This document shows, one piece after another, positions 1 to 8,900 of a DNA stretch of 64,000 nucleotides. Made by a program: the position numbers and the translations under genes. Each line of letters begins with the position of its first letter. The stretch's first letter is position 1. The stretch is from Selaginella moellendorffii (Eukaryota; Streptophyta; Lycopodiopsida; Selaginellales; Selaginellaceae): positions 1,704,290 through 1,768,289 of the forward strand of contig NW_003314270.1 of the NCBI RefSeq assembly GCF_000143415.4. The letters are read 5' to 3'. The notes under the pieces are model-generated. The model saw nothing but the letters and a program-made list of their open reading frames with translations. It was not told the origin of the DNA and did not search any database.

Positions 1-1327
1 CGGTTACAGATGGCGTGTACCCTCACGCCATCCTAAGGATGCAGCCCTCAAGACATCTGATGCAGTGGTGAATGGCGTGTGGCCTCACGTTATTTCCAGC
101 TACTAGCTTTTCATCTGTCAGCTCTAATTGTTGTGCATTTCTGGACAGGCGAGGAATTGCGTTCTTCTTCCAGCCACTGTCAATGTGGATGCAGAGAAGG
201 GGGAGGAGCTCACCAGTTGGACTTTCGGGATAGAAGGCGAGGATCTGAGGCTGTACAACACAGATGGTGGGAGAAAAGAATGCATGGGGATCCTCATCCA
301 AGTGACAGACACTCCATGCAGTTCCATGCAAGAATATGGACTGGCACTTGTGGTAGAGACAGCGTCTGCCTTCAAGATCCACCTTGCACATCCTAGCGGC
401 TTCCCGGAGGGGGGCAGCGGCTATGAGGAATTCCTAGAGGGAGCTAGGGAGAGGTTGTCCAGGAGGCCCACAATTTCAAAGACGCTGCGGGTCTATGAAG
501 ATCACATGGAATCCACGGACCTCACCTACGGCGATGTTCAAAAACTATATTCCAACATTGAGCCGTTGAGAGTGACTCCAGTTCGCGAAGCAAAGGGGAA
601 GGGGGTCGATCTGGAAACTACCTCAAAGCAGAAAAGGGTGGTCAAGCTCAAGCCGACGTCCGACTCTCCTGCTCCAAAAAAGAAGCTACTCAGTGATGCC
701 ATTGCCTCGGGTTCGAACACTACACCCACCAAAAAGAAGAGCCGCAAAGAGCAGAAAGAGCAAGAAGAGGCAGCAAAAATCGTCGCAGATAATAGTACTT
801 GTTACTATTCCAACAATGTATATACAATCGACGTGAGCCGTATCGACATCCAAAGCAAATACAACCACAGGCTAGTATCTGATGAGTGGGTGGAGAAACT
901 GAAGCAGAAGATGCTGGCAAGTCCAGTAACACCCGACATCGCAGACGTGATCCCCTACTACTGAACAATGAAGGGCGAGACGAGGTTTCCAGACTTGATC
1001 AATAGGAAGGTGTTGGACGATCAGAACATCCGGTTCTATGCCGTCTCCGGGCAGCATTCTAGCTTGGCGATGCAAGAGATAGTTGTGGATATTATGGTGG
1101 GCGAGGAGGTGAAGAAAGTCTTCAAGACAAGAGTTGTCCGCCTGATAAAAGGCAACTCGCCCCTCCGATCTATCATATACATCTCCCACGCGCAGAATGT
1201 CAAGCAAGAAACGTGCTACAAATCGGGTCTGCACGAGACATTGGCACGAACACGGAAGCTCTGGGTTCAACTGAAGAAGCCACAAAAACCAGGACAAGGA
1301 CGTGCACTAGCAACTAGCGCCTGGCAG

Positions 1328-1381
1328 GTAAGCCTCGTTGCATGTGGCATAGCATGTGGCCTCACGCCATTTCCATTGCAG
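1328..1381 (+). other. 54-nt palindrome-bearing intron that stays in frame
   Basis: It has canonical GTAAG and CATTGCAG borders, phase 0, and 18 codons without a stop, so spliced and retained messages would both keep the frame. The element palindrome occupies 1349-1370, ending 11 nt before the splice acceptor. It is conserved in copy 2 (10008-10061) and copy 3. Confidence 0.6.
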
Positions 1382-2842
1382 GAATTCTCGAGTCTTCTCT
1401 CGAAAACACTGGGGGTCAATGACACACTCAGCATCCATAACATTCTACTCGCGACAAAAGTTGTTTTTGACAAATGGGTAGATGTGCTGAGGAGGTACCA
1501 TGACGGGGAGTTGCCAAACTCAATGGGTGTGGAGGACGGCCGGAAGCCCAATGATTTGAAGCTCAACGCCTTGCGTTTCTCGCGGTCTCTAGACGACGAC
1601 GACCTTCTGACAGTGGCTAATGCTCTTCTACGTGGTGAGGTTGTCTTCAACAAGACCAAAATGACTCCCGGCCATATTGTGACATACGAGGACTTGTGCA
1701 CGACTCTGAGAGCTCGTGCGCTATTGAAGGATTGGATCTTCGAGCAAGTGGCCGTGGAGAGGGTGAGCATCGACACCACGCAAGAGATGATGGAAGCGCT
1801 GGAGTTGTCAAATGAAGACATCGACGAGTACGTGAAGGGGGCCCCCAAGTTCATCGATCTGCTGCGGGATGCCACGAAAAGTAAAGCTGAGAAGTTGGAT
1901 CAGTATCCAAATTTCATTAAGATTGATGTCGACCGCCGGCTTCAGAAACAGCTCGACCCCGCAGCAGAGGCCTATCGAGAACCTTACCGGGTATACTTGA
2001 ATTCGGATGAGGATCAAAGGTGGAGGAGCATCGTTTCCCGCGGAGATGAGCAGGTCAAGAACATCTTTTGTGTGATGGACTTCACAAACGAGGAGATCAC
2101 TCATGCAGACGAAGTCAGCTCCATCATTGACTTAATGGTGGGACTTGCGGAGGTGGAATCTTCAGTCCACTATATGATCTACGACTCCGAATCCTATCAC
2201 AAGTTCTGGAAGGCCTTGAACGAGGTGAAGGCTCGGTTGAAAGGCAAGGAGATGCGGGAGATCCATGGGATAATGGCTAAGAAGAAGATACCGACGAATG
2301 TCCGCATCTTCACACTCGCCCTTGTTATTGGTCCTGCAGCAGAGTGGGACTGGAGTGACTTCCCAGCTTCGTTCGACAAGGCCAATCGAATTGATCTGAG
2401 GGAGGTCAATTTACCCGTGCCTGAGGAACTGAAGACGGCTATGGAGCTTTCGAATCCAAAGAAAGCTCCAGGTGCAGCATGGGAAATGCTCAGCTGGGTC
2501 TTCAACGCAATAGCGGGTGGGTCATCTGCTTCCGACTCCAAGGGCAAATGCGTTGTCGAGTACAACTGCGGCGGACTATTCTTTCGAGCCGCACTACTCA
2601 AGGGTGTCCCTTGTGTTGCGGTGACAAACTCCATTGAAGAGATGACTTCAATGGAGCATATAATTACAGTTGCCAAAGAAAAACAGTATCTTCTCTGCGA
2701 ACCTGGTGAGTACACACTTTAAGTTTAAATGTTATCTCACAAGCTCTGTATGCAGGAGCGTGGCCACCCCCAGATGCTGAAACGGCGTTAACAGCTACTT
2801 TTGAAGATACCCATGTTGGGCCGAGCTCACAACCTGCACAAG

Positions 2843-2880
2843 GTAAGGTCACGTGAGGCCTCACGCCATTTTGATTATAG
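2843..2880 (+). other. 38-nt intron built around the palindrome
   Basis: GTAAGG donor and GATTATAG acceptor flank the palindrome at 2848-2869, which fills over half the intron. Removing it joins flanking exons in the correct phase (CAA G / AT CGT). Copy 2 has the same intron at 8536-8573. Thirty-eight nt is below the usual plant minimum, so splicing needs RNA evidence. Confidence 0.55.
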
Positions 2881-2970
2881 ATCGTTGTGAATATTTAGAC
2901 ACGAGGACTGAAAAGCGCACTGGTGGCGCATCGAAGAAGGACAAACAGAAAAGCAATAGGAAAAAAGGAG

Positions 2971-3019
2971 GTACAAATTATATTTGCAATGGCGTGTGGT
3001 CTCATGCCATTCCTTGCAG
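2971..3019 (+). other. 49-nt palindrome-bearing intron
   Basis: Donor GTACAA, acceptor CCTTGCAG. The palindrome is at 2989-3010, and its last base is 9 nt from the intron end. The frame is kept across the junction (GGA G / GA GAA). Confidence 0.6.
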
Positions 3020-3163
3020 GAGAAACTTCTTCAAAGGCAAAACAGGCAAGCACCAGCCAAGCTCAAACTGACAGTGGTCATAAAAAGCGAAAGCACGTTG
3101 GACAGTCGTCGAGATCAGAGGCGTTTGATTCGAAAAGGAAGAAGGGCAACGAAAAGATGATAG

Positions 3164-3210
3164 GTAATGCCTCGCGGTTATGGCGTGTGTGCTCATGCCA
3201 TTCATTGCAG
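3164..3210 (+). other. 47-nt palindrome-bearing intron
   Basis: Donor GTAATG, acceptor CATTGCAG. The palindrome is at 3180-3201, ending 9 nt from the acceptor. The frame is kept (ATA G / AT CAA). Confidence 0.6.
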
Positions 3211-3819
3211 ATCAAGGGCTGAGTGAAAGCAGGCAGTCACCACCTCATGACTCAGATTCCTATGGCGGACTCCCCTTCCCCAATCTCAATGGAGAGGTAC
3301 AATGGATGAGGGAAGCTTTTCAAGGCAGGGCCACGTTTTTCTCATCTCGTCGTCTTCGAAGGGTGCAAGAACGTGCAGAAACCATGTTAAGACAGTCGGG
3401 TGAGGATACGGTCCTAGGTCACGCACTAAAACAAGCTATGGATGTCTTGTATTTTGAGATGGAGACTCGGCCAGATGATTTTCCCAAGATGGTCCTGGAA
3501 GAACAAGCCATCCAGCCTGAGCAGCCTATGGAAGAAATGCAGGAGGGGGATGAGGAGCCAGAGAAAGATAATGAGCAAGAAGAGCAGAAGGACGAAGAGG
3601 AGGACAAAGAAGAGGAGGACAAAGAAGAGGAGGACGAAGAGGACTTGGATGGTCCTCACAATGGTGACGATCACAATAACGACGACGACGATGATGACGA
3701 CGATGGCCAGCCTGAGGTGGCCAAAGAGCGGCGGAGGAAGGTCATACAAGACAAACCATCAGGTAAATTATAATACATCCATTCCTAACCTTTTACCATT
3801 TCTAACATTGTCCATGTAG

Positions 3820-3834
3820 GTCGCAGAGCAAATG
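3820..3834 (+). other. 15-nt micro-exon of gene A
   Basis: This is the only exon choice that keeps the frame between the introns at 3763-3819 and 3835-3879. It encodes a short basic peptide (copy 1 RRAN, with one changed residue in copy 2). Both neighbouring introns have canonical borders. Confidence 0.5.
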
Positions 3835-4411
3835 GTAAGTAGAGATTATTCAGTTGAATTTACAAACTCTAGCCTTTAGTGTCGAGGAAGGATAGTGCCA
3901 AGCAAGGGTCGAAACGTATGTCCAATCCTTCAGAATCAGCAGTGCGCTCAAGTGATATCGGTCCTAGTTCCTCAATAGCAGTTGATGGTAAATACAGTAT
4001 AGTCGATTCAATGTGCTAATGAGTTTGTTTTTAGTAGCACGGGAGGATACCATCTCAATCGAAGGGAGATATTTGGACATGCATATGGATCCGCCAGTGG
4101 ACTCTACTTGGCTGCAAGAGTCATCAGAGCTGGTGGAGGCTACTATCCATATCAACGCTAAGCAAGCTGACCACGCTCCACTTGATGCTGCCCATACCAC
4201 TGAGTCAATCTTGTCCACGTATCCAACTGACGGTGACCAGGCGCCATTGGACCCACATGAGGCCGCCCCAGCCGCCGAGCCGGTCGTATCCTCATTTCCA
4301 ATGGACTCAACGTGTGCCCAATCGTCTGACTACGCGCCGTTGGAACCTCCCTACACCGCCCCTGCTGCTTGTTCGGTCATGTCCACTTTGCCAACGGAGG
4401 CACCAGCTGAA

Positions 4412-4508
4412 ATGGCGTGTGATCACACGCCATCGGAACCACCCCATGCCACTGTTGAGCCAGTTGTACCAGAGTCTACAGTTGAAATGGCATGTGCCCA
4501 CACGCCAT
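4412..4508 (+). repeat. Two palindromes inside the coding exon of gene A
   Basis: Palindromes at 4412-4433 and 4487-4508 are read in the same frame and encode the repeated peptides EMACDHTPSEPP and EMACAHTPSDA. The equivalents in copy 2 are at 6988-7009 and 6913-6934. The rest of the exon is a loose Pro/Thr/Ala repeat (APLDP, APLEPP), suggesting an unstructured linker. Confidence 0.75.
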
Positions 4509-4666
4509 CGGATGCGATTGACCCCACATTGCAGAGGAGAGTATTTCCGCCCTTCACGTTTCCTCGACCAAAACCCTCTCAACGACCATTGGGAGCAACA
4601 TTCGCTAATATTGTAGATGGTAAAATTGACTTGTACCATTTTTTATGCTGACGCATTTCATTTCAG

Positions 4667-5529
4667 AGTCACGGCGAAGGTACTGTATCGTTTTTGATCT
4701 GAACGGTGTCCTTTTCTCCCATGAGCGTGGCTCGTCCTCGAATGTCATTGCACCCTCCAAAGCCTGCGGTCGCAAGTTGGTCAAAAGAGACAGATTCACA
4801 TTAATCACACGGGAGAAACTGCGGGATCTAATAATGACCATGCGACACTTAAAACAGAGGGCCGGGTTCAATTTGCAATTGGGAGTTTGGACATCCATGA
4901 TGCGCCACAATGCATTAACGTTGCTACAGATGATGCACGATCAGACGCGAGTAATATTACCATTTGACTTTCTCCTAACGCAGGAGGATTGCTTGACTAT
5001 GGTCCATGTGAGGGGTAGCAAGCCCATCTTCGTCAAGCCAGAGGTTGTAGTGATGAACCGGACTGCTAGCTCAAGTGAAATCCTTATCATCGATGACTCG
5101 CCGATTAAAACTGCAGCGAACACGCACACATATGCAGTGCACCCCATCTCTTGCAGTATGGAAACTAGGGAGAAGAAACCGTATGTTCTGGGGGACCTTG
5201 CAAAACGGCTTGGAGCGATGGTGATAGAGAACCGGCCAGTCCAGGAGGTGGCTGCAGAAATCAACCAAATGGCAGATGGAACGGTATATCAGAAGCCATT
5301 TGATCGGACAGACACCAGTCATCATTTATGGCATGTATATTGTCTAGCCAAGCACTATCCGCATCTCCATAATCTGCTCAACCGGATGGGTTCTTCGACC
5401 ACTGAACATGAGCGTGGACGTATTAGAGAAGAGATGGCATTACTATTTGGTTTAAATCCTGATAGTGTGGAGAGTGATGAAATTCCAAGATTATTGTATA
5501 GGCGTTGGAGGCAAAAAATAACAGTCTGA
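4667..5529 (+). CDS. C-terminal exon of gene A: FCP1/NLI-type HAD phosphatase domain
   Basis: This exon encodes a HAD-superfamily domain of the FCP1/small-CTD-phosphatase kind. Motif I is FDLNGVLF, where the second Asp of the usual DxD is Asn. Motif II is in the LGVWTSMM stretch, and the acidic motif IV is IIDDSP. FCP1-like enzymes dephosphorylate the RNA polymerase II tail or other phosphoproteins. Plants have HAD proteins starting DLNG, so the Asn does not prove loss of activity, although the second Asp normally acts as the general acid. About 95 residues of unknown helical sequence follow. The exon could be mistaken for a separate gene, but it lacks its own start and is joined in frame by the 47-nt intron 4620-4666. 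It is intact in copy 1 and cut at the 3' end in copy 2. Confidence 0.7.
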
Positions 5530-5947
5530 GATGGCATGTATTTATTTAAAAATGTAACTTATTATGGCATGGTGTTCCATGCAATTGTATTAATATTAAA
5601 AGACAATTCTTTGAGAGGATTTGCATTATACTAGAAGTGTTACAGCATGTTATTGGAAGTCTACGAAGTTGTTTTATTAATAATGGGAAAGTAAAGATTG
5701 AATGGGGACTTGGGCTCCACCTAGACTCGGAGCAACTGAGCCAATATTAAAAGGATGGAAAGAAATTGGACGACGATGACAAGGAGAAGAGAGAGGTGAA
5801 GCAGTGGCAGGGGGAGGAGAAGTGATTGAGTAGACATTTCCTTGTTTAAAATAAAATGGCATGTGCCTCAATGCAGTTGAATTTTGTTATATTTATATAC
5901 TATATAAAGGTTTGGAAACCTTATTTTACAAGTGGGATAATGACAAT
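5530..5947. other. AT-rich 3' flank of gene A up to the terminal repeat
   Basis: There is no coding signal. It contains AT-rich stretches suited to polyadenylation and a weak palindrome relative near 5565. Next to the terminal repeat is a small inverted pair, AAGTGGGA ... TATCCCACTT, at about 5930-5955. Confidence 0.5.
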
Positions 5948-5971
5948 TCCCACTTTAACGAAATAGAGCTT
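5948..5971 (-). repeat. Right terminal inverted repeat, copy 1
   Basis: Read on the minus strand this begins AAGCTCTATTTCGTTAAAGT followed by GGGA. It equals the outer 24 bp at 48867-48890 and, with one mismatch, the inverse of 19041-19064. Similarity stops inside this boundary, as expected of a true end. Confidence 0.85.
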
Positions 5972-8900
5972 CCAATAGAAATGCCATCTCTTCTCTAATA
6001 CGTCCACGCTCACGTTCAGTGGTCGAAGAACCCATCCGGTTGAGCAGATTATGGAGATGCGGATAGTGCTTGGCTAGACAATATACATGCCATAAATGAT
6101 GACTGGTGTCTGTCCGATCAAATGGCTTCTGATATACCGTTCCATCTGCCATTTGGTTGATTTCTGCAGCCACCTCCTGGACTGGCCGGTTCTCTATCAC
6201 CATCGCTTCAAGCCGTTTTGCAAGGTCCCCCAGAACATACGGTTTCTTCTCCCTAGTTTCCATACTGCAAGAGATGGGGTGCACTGCATATGTGTGCGTG
6301 TTCGCTGCAGTTTTAATCGGCGAGTCATCGATGATGAGGATTTCACTTGACCTAGCAGTCCGGTTCATCACTACAGCCTCTGGCTTGACGAAGATGGGCT
6401 TGCTACCCCTCACATGGACCATAGTCAAGCAATCCTCCTGCGTTAGGAGAAAGTCAAATGGTAATATTACTCGCGTCTGATCGTGCATCATCTGTAGCAA
6501 TGTTAATGCATTGTGGCGCATCATGGATGTCCAAACTCCCAATTGCAAATTGAACCCGGCCCTCTGTTTTAAGTGTCGCATGGTCATTATTAGATCCCGC
6601 AGTTTCTCCCGTGTGATTAATGTGAATCTGTCTCTTTTGACCAACTTGCGACCGCAGGCTTTGGAGGGTGCAGTGACATTCGAGGACGAGCCACGCTCAT
6701 GGGAGAAAAGGACACCGTTCAGATCAAAAACGATACAGTACTTTCGCCGTGATTCTGAAATGAAATGCGTCAGCATAAAAAATGGTACAAGTCAATTTTA
6801 CCATCTACAATATTAGCGAATGGTGCTCCCGATGGTCGTTCAGAGGGTTTTGGTCGAGGAAACGTGAAGGGCGGAAATACTCTCCTCTGCAATGTGGGGT
6901 CAATCGCATCCGATGGCGTGTGGGCACATGCCATTTCAGCTGTAGACTCTGGTACAACTGGCTCAACACTGGCATGGGGTGGTTCCGATGGCGTGTGATC
7001 ACACGCCATTTCAGCTGGTGCCTCCGTTGGCATAGTGGACATGACCGAACAGGCAGCAGGGGCGGTGTAGGGAGGTTCCAACGGCGCGTAGTCAGACGAT
7101 TGGGCACACGTTGAGTCCGTTGGAAATGAGGATACGACCGGCTCGGCAGCTGGGGCGGCCTCATGCGGGTCTAATGGCGCCTGGTCACCGTCAGTTGGAT
7201 ACGTGGACAAGATTGACTCAGTGGTATGGGCAGCATCAAGTGGAGCGTGGTCAGCTTGCTTGGCGTTGATATGGATAGTAGCCTCCACCAGCTCTGATGA
7301 CTCTTGCAGGCAAGTAGAGTCCATTGGCGGATCCATATGCATGTCCAAATATCTCCCTTCGATTGAGATGGTATCCTCCCGTGCTACTAAAAACAAACTC
7401 ATTAGCACATTGAATCGACTATACTGTACTTACCATCAAGTGCTATTGGGCGCACTGCTGATTCTGAAGGATTGGACATACGTTTCGACCCTTGCTTGGC
7501 ACTATCCTTCCTCGACACTAAAGGCTAGAGTTTGTATCTTAATTCAACTGAATAATCTCTACTTACCATTTCTTCTGCGACCTACATGGACAATGTTAGA
7601 AATGGTAAAAGGTTAGGAATGGATGTACTATTATTTACCTGATGGTTTGTCTTGTATGACCTTCCTCCGCTGCTCTTTGGCCACCTCAGGCTGGCCATCG
7701 TCGTCATCATCGTCATCGTCGTTATTGTGATCGTCACCATTGTGAGGACCATCCAAGTCCTCTTCGTCCTCCTCTTCTTCGTCCTCCTCTTCATCGTCCT
7801 CCTCTTCTTTGTCCTCCTCTTCGTCCTTCTGCTCTTCCTGCTCATTATCTTTCTCTGGCTCCTCATCCCCCTCCTGCATTTCTTCCATAGGCTGCTCAGG
7901 CTGGATGGCTTGTTTTTCCAGGACCATCTTGGGAAAATCATCTGGCCGAGTCTCCATCTCAAAATACAAGACATCCATAGCCTGTTTTAGTGCTTGACCT
8001 AGGACCGTATCCTCACCCGACTGTCTTAACATGGTTTCTGCACGTTCTTGCACCCTTCGAAGACGACGAGATGAGAAAAACGTGGCCCTGACTTGAAAAG
8101 CATCCCTCATCCATTGTACCTCTCCATTGAGATTGGGGAAGGGGAGTCCGCCATAGGAATCTGAGTCAGAAGGTGGTGACTGGCTCCTTTCACTCAGCCC
8201 TTGATCTGCAATGAATGGCATGAGCACACACGCCATAACCGCGAGGCATTACCTATCATCTTTTCGTTGCCCTTCTTCCTTTTCGAATCAAACGCCTCTG
8301 ATCCCGACGACTGTCCAACGTGCTTTCGCTTTTTATGACCACTGTCAGTTTGAGCTTGGCTGGTGCTTGCCTGTTTTGCCTTTGAAGAAGTGTCTCCTGC
8401 AAGGAATGGCATGAGACCACACGCCATTGCAAATATAATTTGTACCTCCTTTTTTCCTATTGCTTGTCTGTTTGTCCTTCTTCGACGCGCCACCAGTGCG
8501 CTTTTCAGTCCTTGTGTCTGAATATTCACAATGATCTATAATCAAAATGGCGTGAGGCCTCACGTGACCTTACCTTGTGCAGGTTGTGAGCTCGGCCTAA
8601 CATCAGTAGCTGTTAACGCCGTTTCAGCATCTGGGGGTGGCCACGCTCCTGCATACAGAGCTTGTGAGATAACATTTAAACTTAAAGTGCGTACTCACCA
8701 GGTTCGTAGAGAAGATACTGTTTTTCTTTGGCAACTGTAATTATATGCTCCATTGAAGTCACCTCTTCAATGGAGTTTGTCACCGCAACACACGGGACAC
8801 CCTTGAGTAGTGCGGCTCGAAAGAATAGTCCGCCGCAGTTGTACTCGACAACGCATTTGCCCTTGGAGTCACCCGCTATTGCGTTGAAGACCCAGTTGAG

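Larger units (their letters stand above)
149..5529 (+). pseudogene. Gene A copy 1: ParB-like / methyltransferase-like / HAD phosphatase fusion, with one nonsense codon
   Basis: Exons by consensus splice sites with preserved frame: 149-1327, 1382-2705, 2756-2842, 2881-2970, 3020-3163, 3211-3762, 3820-3834, 3880-3987, 4035-4619 and 4667-5529. The ATG exon lies off the window; in copies 2 and 3 the ATG directly precedes the first intron. Domains, numbered from that ATG: a ParB/sulfiredoxin-like segment near residues 220-310 with a GQHSSLAMQ motif; a degenerate methyltransferase-like segment near 700-815 (VIGPAAEW, then VVEYNCGGLFFRAALLKG); a Lys-rich then strongly acidic middle (3541-3720); a Pro/Thr-rich part; and an FCP1/NLI-type HAD domain from 4667. 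A TGA at 962-964 replaces the CGA seen in copies 2 and 3, so this copy is probably dead. Compared with the other copies it has five extra residues near 2517. Domain naming rests on motif reading, not a search. Confidence 0.75.
1..5971 (+). mobile_element. Large TIR element, copy 1 (right part)
   Basis: This is the right-hand part of the ~13.9-kb element, holding nearly all of gene A and the right terminal repeat at 5948-5971. Position 1 aligns with position 56773 of copy 3, inside the first intron of gene A, so the rest lies beyond the window edge. Immediately after the terminal repeat the sequence becomes the interrupted 3' end of gene A of copy 2 on the opposite strand, so copy 1 is nested inside copy 2. 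The uninterrupted target can be read in copy 1 itself near 5440-5460. No target duplication can be tested because the left end is absent. Confidence 0.85.

Noticed and set aside
1267-1875. 202-codon minus-strand frame in gene A
   Set aside because: It is a shadow of the ParB/methyltransferase-like exons and is conserved only because the sense strand is.
7652-7990. Hydrophobic Leu/Val-rich frame that looks like a membrane protein
   Set aside because: It is the antisense of the GAG/GAC-rich acidic exon of gene A.
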